Shown here piece by piece: positions 14,413 to 22,443 of a stretch of 22,813 nucleotides of DNA (positions are counted from its first letter, which is position 1; each line of letters begins with the position of its first letter). This stretch comes from an uncultured Collinsella sp. (lineage in GTDB: Bacteria > Actinomycetota > Coriobacteriia > Coriobacteriales > Coriobacteriaceae), in the NCBI GenBank assembly GCA_902493375.1, contig CABUPH010000025.1:1-22813 (forward strand), given 5' to 3'. The notes under the pieces are model-generated. The model ran no database searches. It worked only from the letters and a program-made list of their open reading frames with translations, and was not told the origin of the DNA. Made by a program: the position numbers and the translations under genes.

Positions 14413-15393
14413 CTAGACCGTCTGAAGCTTCTCGACCTCGTCAAGGTTTTCGGTCAGACGCGCAGCAAACGTCGAAAGCGGATGCGGATGCGTATCGAAC
14501 TCGTAAGCCGTCTCGGTGGAATGGATCACGGTGCCGACGCCGGCATCGGTCAGCAGCTCCAGGAGCAGCGAATGCGGCGTAGTACCGTTAATGATGTGGG
14601 CACGAAATACGCCGCCGGTAAGCGCATCGACGGCCGCGCGCAGCTTGGGAATCATGCCCTTATCGACCTCGCCGCCGTAGAGCATTTCGTTGACCTCGTC
14701 GAGCGTTAGGTTGGAGATAAGCGAGTCCTTGTCGCTAAAGTCCTTGTACAGGCCATCGACATCGGTCAAAAAGATCGCCTTATGCGCGTGGAGCGCCGCG
14801 GCAACGGCACCGGCGGCGGTATCGGCGTTGATGTTGAAGAAACCGCCGTCCTCCCCCGCCGCGACGGTGGCGATGACGGGAATGTACTCGCTATCGAGTA
14901 AGCGCTCGATATAGTCGGTGTTGACGTGCGTCACTTTGCCCACGCGACCGAGCTCGGGGTCGAGCGGCTCGGCGATGAGCGTGCCGGCATCGCTGCCCGA
15001 CACGCCCACGGCCAGGTTGCCGTGGTGGTTGATGGCAGCAACCAGCTCCTGGTTAACCTTGCCGCCCAGCACCTCGCGCACGATATCCATAGTCGCCGGC
15101 GAGGTCACGCGCTGGCCGTTCTTAAACTCGACGGGAATATCGTAATGGCTCAGCGCCTCGTTGATAGCCTTGCCGCCGCCGTGCACGATGACGGGGCGCA
15201 TACCGATGATCTTGAGCAAAACGATGTCGCTCATCACGTTGCGGCGCAGCTGCTCATCAACCATGGCGGCTCCGCCATATTTGATAACAACCGTCTTGCC
15301 GGTCAGGTTCTTAATCCACGGCAGCGCTTCGAACAGCAGCTGCGCGGTTGCTTCGTTGGATTCGCTCGAACGACAATCGCGTGCGAATTTCAT
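14413..15393 (-). CDS. argB: acetylglutamate kinase
   Basis: It phosphorylates N-acetylglutamate with ATP, the second step of arginine synthesis. The 326-residue amino acid kinase fold has IKYGGAAM (37-44, Lys38), VHGGGKAIN (70-78), NGQRVTS (92-98), NINADTAAGAVAAAL, and FLTDVDGLY. It carries an N-terminal helix before the first strand (ATAQLLFEALPWI), a feature of arginine-inhibited kinases, so feedback inhibition by arginine is plausible. A C-terminal tail of about 20 residues exceeds the usual end. The ATG at 15393 has GAGGC five to six bases upstream. It lies 81 bases after argJ and 69 before argD. Confidence 0.96.
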   Translation of the reverse strand: MKFARDCRSSESNEATAQLLFEALPWIKNLTGKTVVIKYGGAAMVDEQLRRNVMSDIVLLKIIGMRPVIVHGGGKAINEALSHYDIPVEFKNGQRVTSPATMDIVREVLGGKVNQELVAAINHHGNLAVGVSGSDAGTLIAEPLDPELGRVGKVTHVNTDYIERLLDSEYIPVIATVAAGEDGGFFNINADTAAGAVAAALHAHKAIFLTDVDGLYKDFSDKDSLISNLTLDEVNEMLYGGEVDKGMIPKLRAAVDALTGGVFRAHIINGTTPHSLLLELLTDAGVGTVIHSTETAYEFDTHPHPLSTFAARLTENLDEVEKLQTV

Positions 15394-15474
15394 AATCTGC
15401 CTCGTCTTTCATATCGTTATCGCGCCGTGCTCCGCTGTCCGCAATCGCGGCAAGATACGCAGCGTGCCCGGAAT

Positions 15475-16743
15475 CTAGGAACGGTAGTCGCCGTTGATGG
15501 AGATGTACTCATGCGTGAGGTCGCAGGTCCACACGGTCGTTGCCGCGTCGCCTGCGCCCAGGTCGGCCGAGATCACGATCTCTGGCGCCTCGAAACGTCG
15601 TAGAGCCTCGTCCTCGTCAAAGGGAACAGTCAGACCGTCGCGACAGACGGGCATGCCCATCATGTCGATGGAAACGTCTTCCTGATTAAACTTCACGCCG
15701 CACTTGCCAAGCGCCATAGCAACGCGACCCCAGTTGCAGTCGTGGCCGGCGATGCAGGTCTTAACGAGCGGCGAGTTGGCAACGGCACGGGCGGCGATAT
15801 CGGCTTCCTCGTCGTTCACGGCGCCGGTAACGTTGACCGTAACAAGCTTGGATGCGCCCTCGCCATCGGCGGCGATATTGCGTGCCAGGCTCTCGCACAC
15901 CTCGTGCACGGCAAATGCCAACTCGTCGAAGGCATCGGAGCCCTCGACGATAGGCTCGGCATCTGCGGCAGCGGCACCGGAGGCAAGCATGATGCAGGTG
16001 TCGTTGGTCGAGGTGTCGGAATCGACCGTTACCTTGTTAAAGGTCTGCTTGACGGTCGAGAGCAGCAGGGCATGAAGTGCCGCAGGCTCGACGGGGGCAT
16101 CGGTGGTGATAACTGCGATCATGGTGGCCATGTTGGGCATGATCATGCCCGAGCCCTTGCACATTCCGCCTACCGTATAGACATTGCCCGCATGACCCGC
16201 AGCCTCACTGACGTAGGACACGGCGTACTCCTTGGAGTGCGTGTCGGTCGTCATGATGGCGCGAGCGGCATCGGCGCCACCGTGGGCGGAGAGCGCCTCG
16301 TAGGCAGCAGGAATGGCGGTCTCAAACGTGTCGATCGGCAGAATCTGGCCAATCACACCCGTGGAGGCAACCAGAATCTGCTGGGGCTCACAGCCGATGA
16401 CCTGCGATGCGATGCTGCACGTCTCGCGCGCGCATGCAAGGCCGGTCTCACCCGTAGCGGCGTTGGCATTGCCAGAGTTGACCGAAACGCCGGCGATGAT
16501 ACCGTAGCCCTTGTCGGCACCGCCCAGGTTGGCACGGCTCACCTGCACGGGCGCCGCGCAAAAGCGATTGGTGGTAAACACGCCGGCACCGGGACAGGGT
16601 TTATCGGGCACGACGAGCGCGTAATCCAGACGCTCGGGGTTCTTGCGGAACCCAGCGTGGATGCCTGCAGCCTTAAAACCAGCCGCAGCCGTAACGCCAC
16701 CCTCGACGGCGCGAATCTTGATATCAAACAGCTCGGTATTCAT
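15475..16743 (-). CDS. argJ: bifunctional ornithine acetyltransferase / N-acetylglutamate synthase
   Basis: ArgJ moves the acetyl group from acetylornithine to glutamate, recycling it; bifunctional members also use acetyl-CoA. The 422-residue protein is made as a precursor that cuts itself before Thr207 in the motif KGSGMIMPNMATMI, giving alpha and beta subunits. The usual ATML is ATMI here. The STGVIG oxyanion motif (127-132) and the C-terminal NWGR segment (GHDCNWGRVAMALG) are present. The ATG at 16743 has AAGGAG about eleven bases upstream, longer than ideal. Having argJ makes a separate argE and argA dispensable. It lies 134 bases after argC, with a small hairpin in the gap. Confidence 0.96.
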   Translation of the reverse strand: MNTELFDIKIRAVEGGVTAAAGFKAAGIHAGFRKNPERLDYALVVPDKPCPGAGVFTTNRFCAAPVQVSRANLGGADKGYGIIAGVSVNSGNANAATGETGLACARETCSIASQVIGCEPQQILVASTGVIGQILPIDTFETAIPAAYEALSAHGGADAARAIMTTDTHSKEYAVSYVSEAAGHAGNVYTVGGMCKGSGMIMPNMATMIAVITTDAPVEPAALHALLLSTVKQTFNKVTVDSDTSTNDTCIMLASGAAAADAEPIVEGSDAFDELAFAVHEVCESLARNIAADGEGASKLVTVNVTGAVNDEEADIAARAVANSPLVKTCIAGHDCNWGRVAMALGKCGVKFNQEDVSIDMMGMPVCRDGLTVPFDEDEALRRFEAPEIVISADLGAGDAATTVWTCDLTHEYISINGDYRS

Positions 16744-16825
16744 CGTCTTTATGACTCCTTATGTCAAACAAAAAACGGACATCGGTTGGTGCGCCATGCC
16801 AGTCGTGATCATGAGACCAGCTTAA

Positions 16826-16841
16826 GAGTGGCGCCCCACTC
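16826..16841 (-). other. small hairpin in the argC-argJ gap
   Basis: GAGTGG (16826-16831) pairs with CCACTC (16836-16841) around four bases. There is only a weak TTAAG on the downstream side of the minus strand, so it may be an mRNA processing or stability element rather than a terminator. Confidence 0.3.
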
Positions 16842-16877
16842 GATGCCCGACTACCAAATCGTTAACAATCGAATGTG

Positions 16878-17948
16878 CTACACCGGGCACGCCACTGTGG
16901 GCAAGCCTCGTCGCTCGTCAAAGCCAAAGACGATATTGGCGCACTGGACTGCTTGGCCCGCAGCGCCCTTGCACAGATTGTCGATGGCGCCCGTCGCCAC
17001 CAGCACGCCCGCGCACTTGTTGAGCGCGAGGCCGATCTGGGCGGCGTTGGTGCCGACGACCGAAGCCGTCTTGGGCTGCTGGCCGGCGTCGAGTACGCGC
17101 ACGAAAGTGCGACCAGCGTAGAACTGCTTGTAATAGTCGACAACGTCCTCAAGGGTCAGGGAGTCGATGGCCTGCGGCGTGAGCGGCAGCGTCACCGTGG
17201 AGAGCAGGCCGCGCTTGAGCGGTGCCAGATGCGGGGTGAAGACGACGCGATCGGTCAGGCCAAGGATTTGCTCAATCTCGGGCGTGTGGCGATGCTTGCC
17301 CACGCCGTAGGCCTCCAAGTTCTCGTCGGCGCTGCAAAAATGCGTACGAGCGTTGCAGGACTTGCCGGCACCCGTCACACCGCTGATGGCATCGACAATC
17401 ACGGGGCCACTCTGGGCAACCCAGCCGGCACGCACAGCAGGAGCGGCAGCAAGGCTCGTTGCGGTGGGATAGCAGCCGGCGCAGGCGACCAGCACGGGTT
17501 TGCCGTCGGCATGGTCGGATGCGGCGGTCTCCAAGTCCCGGCAGAACAGCTCGGGCAGGCCAAAGGCACGGGTCTTGAGCAGCTCGGGGCTCGTATGCTC
17601 GGCGGCATACCACGTCTCAAAGACGGATGCGTCGCTCAGACGATAATCGGCCGAAAGATCGAAACAGGAAACGCCCGCGGCAAGGAGCGCGGGCACCTGT
17701 GCCATGGCGGCCGTGTGCGGCACGGCCAAGAAGACGGCATCGCAGGATTTAAGCTCAGGCGCGTCATGCGTCGTGAAGACCAGATCGCTCACGCCAGCAA
17801 AGCTCGGATACACCGCAGACAGCGGCTGGCCGGCATCGGCGTTGGACGTAATGGCAACAAGTTCAAACTCGGGATGACCGAGCACGAGACGAATGAGCTC
17901 GGCTCCGGCATATCCAGCCGCGCCGACGATTCCAACCTTCAAAGACAT
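16878..17948 (-). CDS. argC: N-acetyl-gamma-glutamyl-phosphate reductase
   Basis: It reduces N-acetylglutamyl phosphate with NADPH, the third step of arginine synthesis. The 356 residues start with the dinucleotide loop VGIVGAAGYAGAEL (5-18) and contain FLAVPHTAA, DLSADYRL (97-104), and the active-site cysteine in ACAGCYPTA (Cys159), followed by the GVGKHRHTPEI histidine region, typical of the long ArgC type. The ATG at 17948 has AAGGAG six bases upstream. It is the first gene of the arginine operon, behind a leader hairpin, a probable extended -10 and two tandem ArgR-like boxes. Confidence 0.96.
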   Translation of the reverse strand: MSLKVGIVGAAGYAGAELIRLVLGHPEFELVAITSNADAGQPLSAVYPSFAGVSDLVFTTHDAPELKSCDAVFLAVPHTAAMAQVPALLAAGVSCFDLSADYRLSDASVFETWYAAEHTSPELLKTRAFGLPELFCRDLETAASDHADGKPVLVACAGCYPTATSLAAAPAVRAGWVAQSGPVIVDAISGVTGAGKSCNARTHFCSADENLEAYGVGKHRHTPEIEQILGLTDRVVFTPHLAPLKRGLLSTVTLPLTPQAIDSLTLEDVVDYYKQFYAGRTFVRVLDAGQQPKTASVVGTNAAQIGLALNKCAGVLVATGAIDNLCKGAAGQAVQCANIVFGFDERRGLPTVACPV

Positions 17949-17962
17949 ATCAGACTCCTTGT

Positions 17963-17994
17963 CTGCGATTTATGCACCGATGCGCATTTCGCAG
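17963..17994 (-). promoter_or_regulatory. leader hairpin upstream of argC ribosome site
   Basis: On the minus strand CTGCGA pairs with TCGCAG (17989-17994 with 17963-17968), with an inner ATGCGC/GTGCAT pairing. It ends just before the AAGGAG ribosome site. It might modulate translation or mRNA stability; no T-run follows it. Confidence 0.35.
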
Positions 17995-18017
17995 CGGTCG
18001 TTATGAAGTGGGTTGAA

Positions 18018-18026
18018 ACTTTAGCA
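18018..18026 (-). promoter_or_regulatory. extended -10 element of the probable arg promoter
   Basis: TGCTAAAGT on the minus strand has a TGn extension and a 4-of-6 -10 hexamer. The expected -35 position falls inside the proximal ArgR-like box. The leader to argC would be about 60 bases. Confidence 0.4.
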
Positions 18027-18033
18027 CCAAAAG

Positions 18034-18070
18034 ATGCATTAACACGTAAATGGCTTGCATATTCATGCAT
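18034..18070 (-). promoter_or_regulatory. two tandem ArgR-type operator boxes (ARG boxes)
   Basis: Box 1 at 18055-18070 is TTGCAT-N4-ATGCAT, matching 11 of 12 positions of a TTGCAT-N4-ATGCAA palindrome. Box 2 at 18034-18049 matches 9 of 12. Their centres are exactly 21 bases apart, the spacing typical of paired ARG boxes bound by an ArgR hexamer. They stand upstream of argC and overlap the expected -35, so arginine-dependent repression is inferred. Confidence 0.65.
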
Positions 18071-18114
18071 TGAAACATTCCCGACACATTCGCTTGAAGG
18101 AATTGACAAATGGA

Positions 18115-18167
18115 GCGGGCCCGTATTGACCGGCGCTCCTAACGGCGCCGGGCAATACGGGGCCCGC
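18115..18167 (-). terminator. long GC-rich hairpin at the end of the flavin operon
   Basis: 18115-18136 pairs with 18145-18167 over about 21 base pairs with one bulged G, one mismatch and an eight-base loop (arms begin GCGGGCCCGTATTG). It lies about 38 bases after the last gene of the flavin operon and before the arg control region. No real T-run follows on the minus strand (only ATTTG), so it is either a terminator without a U-tract or an extragenic palindrome. Confidence 0.5.
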
Positions 18168-18204
18168 CCATGCGAAAACCAAGTTGTTAGGATGAGCCAG
18201 CTGG

Positions 18205-18615
18205 CTAGAGCTCGACCGGCACCCATTCGTCGTGATTGCAGATAAAAGCCTTGGGATCCTCGACACTAAAGAAGACGAGCGTGGAATCGTTAGGTCCCTC
18301 ATAGTGCTCGCTCAAGCGCTCAAGATGCTTCCAACCGGCCTCGCGCATTTCACTCGAAGCCCGGTCTTCCAGCCCCGCACGCCCGCGCAGGATCAACCAA
18401 CCATGGCCCGGCCACCAACTCGTGGCCTCAAAGCGCTGGTTTTGCAGCAGCTCCTGCCACACATCTTTGGTGCGCGCCGTCACAAACCACAGCTTGCCGT
18501 CTTGAATCTGCGCAAACGAAAACGGACGCACATGCGGCTGCCCGTCCACACTCGTCGCCAGATACCACGCCGGCACCGACGTCAGATACTCCAGCACCGT
18601 ATTCAATCCGTCCAC
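18205..18615 (-). CDS. pyridoxamine 5'-phosphate oxidase-like FMN-binding split-barrel protein (copy A)
   Basis: 136 residues with the split beta-barrel pattern of the PNPOx-like flavoprotein superfamily: PAWYLATSVDGQPHVRPFSF near the N-terminus, DGKLWFVTARTKDVWQEL, then a C-terminal sheet ending FFSVEDPKAFIC. These proteins usually dimerise and bind FMN, F420 or haem; the substrate is unknown. The start is GTG with AGGAGG four bases upstream. It is a clear tandem paralogue of the gene at 18660-19106 (shared RVRPFSFA/HVRPFSFA and DGKLWF blocks). It is the last gene of the riboswitch-led operon, 44 bases after its paralogue, which favours FMN as cofactor. Confidence 0.85.
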   Translation of the reverse strand: MDGLNTVLEYLTSVPAWYLATSVDGQPHVRPFSFAQIQDGKLWFVTARTKDVWQELLQNQRFEATSWWPGHGWLILRGRAGLEDRASSEMREAGWKHLERLSEHYEGPNDSTLVFFSVEDPKAFICNHDEWVPVEL

Positions 18616-18659
18616 GTTTCCTCCTGTACTAGCCAGTTTGGGAGCCTGGCTTATGTGAG

Positions 18660-19106
18660 CTAGAGCTCCAGGCGCTCCTCGCTGCCGTCGATATCACAAA
18701 ACCGCGCGGCAATGTTGCGGACCGAAAAGAAAGCAAGGCGGCCGTCGTTGGCACTCTCGTGTTCCTCGCCGATGCCCATCATGTGCTTAAAACCCGCTTG
18801 ACGCACCTTGTCGCTCGCAACTGCGTCGTCCTCAAGTGCGGCTTCGCCGGTCAATACGATCCAACATTCCCCCGGCTTCCAGCCCGAGAGCTCAAACTTG
18901 GGATTCGCACTCAGCTCCGCCCACACATCTTTGTCGCGCGACGTACAAAACCACAGCTTACCGTCATCGACCATGGCAAACGAAAACGGCCTCACGCGAG
19001 GCTGATGCCCGTCGGCCACATCGGTCGTGGCCAGATACCACGCCGGAATGCGCCTGAGATACGAACAGGCGCGCTCAAGCTGAGCTGTGCGGTCGTTGTC
19101 GGTCAT
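18660..19106 (-). CDS. pyridoxamine 5'-phosphate oxidase-like FMN-binding split-barrel protein (copy B)
   Basis: 148 residues, a paralogue of copy A: IPAWYLATTDVADGHQPRVRPFSFAMVDDGKLWFCTS... gives the same split-barrel fold, with a DKDVWAEL helix and a C-terminal FFSVRNIAARFC strand. It has a slightly longer N-terminus and a short insertion after the first strand. No signal peptide or membrane segment is seen. The ATG has AAGGGG five bases upstream. It begins 30 bases after ecfT and is probably co-transcribed with the RibU transporter. The biochemical reaction is unknown; low-specificity flavin reductases or stress proteins of this fold are the nearest known kind. Confidence 0.85.
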   Translation of the reverse strand: MTDNDRTAQLERACSYLRRIPAWYLATTDVADGHQPRVRPFSFAMVDDGKLWFCTSRDKDVWAELSANPKFELSGWKPGECWIVLTGEAALEDDAVASDKVRQAGFKHMMGIGEEHESANDGRLAFFSVRNIAARFCDIDGSEERLEL

Positions 19107-19136
19107 AGGGACCCCTTTTCTGCGCTCGAATCGCGC

Positions 19137-19937
19137 CTAAACAAGTTGAAGATTGATGACGATGACGCAGATGAGCAGCAACGCCGTCACCACCGCCGCC
19201 AACGCATCGCCGCGGCCAAATGCAAGCGCATGCAGACGTGTGCGGCCCTGCTCGCCATGATAGCAACGGGCATCCATGGCGGCAGACAACGTCTCGGCAT
19301 GACGGAACACGCCCGTGAACAGCGGAATCGCCACACTGCCGAGCATACGCACACCGCCGAGCGGGCCTCCCGTCACGCGCGCACCGCGGCTCGCCTGCGC
19401 ATCGGCCGTCTGCTTCATCTCGGTGGCGAACTGCGGCATAAAGCGCAACGCGATACCCATGATCATGCCGAGCTCGTGCGCAGGAATTCCCACACGCGCA
19501 AACGGCGCGAGCAGGCGCTCAAAGCCCGCGGTGAGGTCGAGTGTGGGCGTGGTTAGCGTAATGGCGCTCATGCCGGCCATCATCAACGTCAGGCGGCACG
19601 CCATAAAGGCGGCGGAATGCAGCGAGCCCTCGCTTATCTGCAAAAAGCCGAGCTGCCACAGAATGCGCCCGCTCTGGTCGGAAAACAGGTTGAGTACCGC
19701 GACCACGATGACGATTGCCAGCAATGGTGCCATCGATGATAGGACCCGGCGCAACGGCACCCGGGACACGGTATAGCTCAGGACAACGAAGATTGCGACC
19801 GGGGCCAGTCCGCGGAAGCTGCTGACTGTGAGCGTCGTGATCAGAAACACAAAGCCCAAGAGCAACTTAGTTCGCGGGTCCAGGCGGTGGATCGCACTAT
19901 CGCCGGGATAGTAGCTGCCAAACGAAAACGCCTCCAT
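19137..19937 (-). CDS. ecfT: energy-coupling factor transporter transmembrane protein EcfT
   Basis: EcfT is the membrane subunit that couples ATPase motion to the substrate-binding S component. The 266 residues begin SYYPGDSAIHRLDPRTKLLLGF, the usual opening, with several membrane helices (about 25-60, 70-90, 105-130, 240-262) and a long cytoplasmic coupling region. That region carries the two Ala-Arg motifs that contact the ATPases: AQASRGA and AMDARCY (the second reads ARC rather than ARG). Its ATG overlaps the TGA of the ATPase gene by one base (TGATG), so translation is coupled. Confidence 0.95.
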   Translation of the reverse strand: MEAFSFGSYYPGDSAIHRLDPRTKLLLGFVFLITTLTVSSFRGLAPVAIFVVLSYTVSRVPLRRVLSSMAPLLAIVIVVAVLNLFSDQSGRILWQLGFLQISEGSLHSAAFMACRLTLMMAGMSAITLTTPTLDLTAGFERLLAPFARVGIPAHELGMIMGIALRFMPQFATEMKQTADAQASRGARVTGGPLGGVRMLGSVAIPLFTGVFRHAETLSAAMDARCYHGEQGRTRLHALAFGRGDALAAVVTALLLICVIVINLQLV

Positions 19938-21841
19938 CAGCAGCCCTCCTCTCGCGCGACCGTCTTGGATTTAGCAATGTCCGCGACGTTAAAAGGACCG
20001 CCCGAGCGACCGATTAGCAGGTCCACCAACTCGTCTGCCAGCGACTCAACCGTATAGAGCCCGCCGCGACGCAGCGGCACGCCCGCCTCCGTAAGCGCCA
20101 GCGCCATACGCTGGGCGGCGGGAACGCCCAAGCCGATCGACTTGAGCTCATCGGCATGCGCAAACACCTGCGCGGGGGTTCCCTCGGCAAACACCGCGCC
20201 TTCGTTCATTACGACAATGCGGTCGCAGCAATTGGCCAGGTCATCCATACTATGCGAAACCATGACAACGGTCAGGCCATCGCGGTGAAGTCGATCGATA
20301 AGCTCAAGGAAATCCCTGCGCGCAGCCGGATCGAGCCCCGCCATGGGTTCATCGAGCACCAGGACTTCGGGCTCCATGGCGAGCACGCCGGCGAATGCCA
20401 CACGCCGTTGCTGACCGCCCGAAAGCTCAAAGGGACTCTTGTCGCCGACCGTGGAAAGGTCGAGGCCCACGCGCGAGAGCGATGACTCGACACGACGGTC
20501 GACTTCATCTTGCGGCAAGCCAAGGTTGTGCGGACCAAACGCCACGTCCTGCGCCACGGTTTCGGCAAATAGCTGGCGCTCGGGATACTGAAACACCACG
20601 CCGACCTTGGCCTTAACAGCGGCGGCGTCTTTCTTGTTTGATAGGTCGAGCCCCAGCGCGCAAACGCTTCCCTCCTGGGGACGAATCAAACCGTTGAGAT
20701 GCTGGACCAGCGTCGACTTACCCGAACCGGTATGACCTGCCAAACCCAGGAACTCGCCGCGACGCACCGTCAGCGATACATCACGCAGTGCCCACGGGCT
20801 GCTGGGGTCGTTTCCCCAGAGAGCCTGTTTGTTCGATTTGCCCGCAGTGGCCGAGCGCTTATGCCAGCGGCGGCGCTCGCGCGGACTGAGCGAATAACTG
20901 TACGAAACACGGGCTAGCTCGATGACGAGCTCCGACGCGTTGTCCTCGTTGTCTACCGGAACAGCGCCGTCAGCGATTTCCAACTGGGATACGGAAGACT
21001 GCCCCGCGATGTCTGCCCCACTTCGCTCGGCATAAGTCTGCGCAACCTCGGCGACCATATCCACCTCGCGCACCTGCGCGTGAACGGGCACGCCCTTCGC
21101 ACGAAGCGCCATGCCCAAACGGCACGACGCCGGCATATCTAGGTTGAGCTCCGCGAGCTCATCTGCCCGCGTCAGAATCTCCTCGGGCGTGCCCAACATG
21201 GCAACTCGTCCCGCCTGAAACACCGCGATGCGATCTGCCTCGGCGGCTTCTTCCATATAGTGCGTAATCATCACGATGGTCATGCCGCGATCGTGCAACG
21301 CGCGGCAAGCCTTCATGAGACCCCTGCGTCCACGCGGATCGAGCATCGAGGAGGCCTCGTCCAATATGAGCACGCGCGGTTCCATGGCAAGCACGCCGGC
21401 AAGCGCCACGCGCTGCTTTTGGCCGCCCGAAAGCGCGTGGGTCTCGTGGCGCTCAAAGCCCACCAGGCCCACGCCCTTCAGCGCCTCGCGTACGCGCTGC
21501 CCAATTTGTACCGATGGCACACCTAGGTTTTCGGGACCAAACGCAATGTCATCTTCGACAAGCGTTGCCACCAGCTGGTCGTCGGGATTCTGGAATACCA
21601 TGCCCGCGGTCGAACGAATGTCGTAGACCAGCTCGGGGTCGGTCGCATCCATGCCGTTGATGCGTACCGTGCCCGCATCGGGCTGCAACAGCGCATTCAG
21701 ATGCTTGGCAAACGTCGACTTGCCCGACCCATTGCCACCGAGGATGCAGAAAAACTCCCCGTCCTCGATGTTCAGATCGACGCCGTCGAGCGCCGGTGCG
21801 GCACCGTCATAACTAAAGGAAACGCCCCGACACTCAATCAT
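19937..21841 (-). CDS. ecfA: ECF transporter ATPase, EcfA1-EcfA2 fusion
   Basis: One 634-residue protein holds both ATPases that are normally separate subunits. Domain 1: Walker A GGNGSGKST (35-43), Q-loop FQNPDDQ, signature LSGGQ (137-141), Walker B LILDEASSMLDP (Glu162), switch His194. A linker of about 100 residues (about 240-345), charged and partly low complexity, follows. Domain 2: Walker A GHTGSGKST (369-377), Q-loop FQYPERQ, LSGGQ (473-477), Walker B LVLDEPMAGLDP (Glu498), His530. DEASSMLDP fits EcfA1 and DEPMAGLDP fits EcfA2. All catalytic residues are present in both halves. Its ATG overlaps the ribU stop by four bases (ATGA) and its stop overlaps ecfT, a tightly coupled S-A-A-T operon. 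Confidence 0.95.
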   Translation of the reverse strand: MIECRGVSFSYDGAAPALDGVDLNIEDGEFFCILGGNGSGKSTFAKHLNALLQPDAGTVRINGMDATDPELVYDIRSTAGMVFQNPDDQLVATLVEDDIAFGPENLGVPSVQIGQRVREALKGVGLVGFERHETHALSGGQKQRVALAGVLAMEPRVLILDEASSMLDPRGRRGLMKACRALHDRGMTIVMITHYMEEAAEADRIAVFQAGRVAMLGTPEEILTRADELAELNLDMPASCRLGMALRAKGVPVHAQVREVDMVAEVAQTYAERSGADIAGQSSVSQLEIADGAVPVDNEDNASELVIELARVSYSYSLSPRERRRWHKRSATAGKSNKQALWGNDPSSPWALRDVSLTVRRGEFLGLAGHTGSGKSTLVQHLNGLIRPQEGSVCALGLDLSNKKDAAAVKAKVGVVFQYPERQLFAETVAQDVAFGPHNLGLPQDEVDRRVESSLSRVGLDLSTVGDKSPFELSGGQQRRVAFAGVLAMEPEVLVLDEPMAGLDPAARRDFLELIDRLHRDGLTVVMVSHSMDDLANCCDRIVVMNEGAVFAEGTPAQVFAHADELKSIGLGVPAAQRMALALTEAGVPLRRGGLYTVESLADELVDLLIGRSGGPFNVADIAKSKTVAREEGC

Positions 21842-22428
21842 GCGCGGCCTTTGACCTGGTCCTTTTTAGGCGTGATGAGGTTGGAGACCGCCTTATACAC
21901 CGCAAGCGTCAACACCGAGTTAAGCACGGTCTTGATAAGGTTGAACGGCAGGACGGCGGGAAGCATGAGCGGAGCGATCACATCGACCGAGCCATACCAG
22001 AACCATACGCCAATGGTAAGGTTTGCGACCATAGACAACGCCGTAGCGGCAATAACGCCGAGCACCAGGCCAATCACGGCACCCTTATAGATATGCATCT
22101 TCTGGTAGACGATAGCCGCGGGCAGAATAAAGCCCAGCGTGGCAACCAGGTTCATAAGCGCGCCGACCCAGTCGCCCGTAGTGAGCGCATGGATGACAAT
22201 CGCCATAGCGGCGACGGCAGTGCCGGCACCAGGGCCGTACGCAAACCCGCACACCATCGCCGGCACCAGCGACGGGTCGTAGGTCAAAAACGGCGCCGAA
22301 GGAAGGATAGGCAGCTGCACATACATAAACAGGGCGCCCAAGGCGCACATCAACGCCATGGTAACGAGCTGTTTGGTGCTCCACCTATTCGTGTTCTCAA
22401 AATGGATATGCTGCGACTGTTCAGACAT
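21838..22428 (-). CDS. ribU: ECF transporter S component, RibU-type riboflavin-binding protein
   Basis: 196 residues with about six membrane helices. After a polar N-terminus comes QLVTMALMCALGALFMYVQLPI, then PFLTYDPSLVPAMVCGFAYGPGAGTAVAA, the pattern of RibU-type S components. Riboflavin is the inferred substrate, supported strongly by the FMN riboswitch directly upstream. I chose the ATG at 22428, with AGGTGA a few bases upstream; an in-frame ATG at 22449 lies inside the conserved 3' end of the riboswitch (GTCCGGATGAAAG) and is rejected. It heads an operon with the ATPase fusion, EcfT and two flavin-binding proteins. Confidence 0.92.
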   Translation of the reverse strand: MSEQSQHIHFENTNRWSTKQLVTMALMCALGALFMYVQLPILPSAPFLTYDPSLVPAMVCGFAYGPGAGTAVAAMAIVIHALTTGDWVGALMNLVATLGFILPAAIVYQKMHIYKGAVIGLVLGVIAATALSMVANLTIGVWFWYGSVDVIAPLMLPAVLPFNLIKTVLNSVLTLAVYKAVSNLITPKKDQVKGRA

Positions 22429-22443
22429 AAGATCACCTGCCTC

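Noticed and set aside
17949..18226. 95-codon minus-strand frame between argC and the split-barrel gene
   Set aside because: It crosses the long hairpin and the ARG boxes, has no family resemblance, and is better explained as control region.
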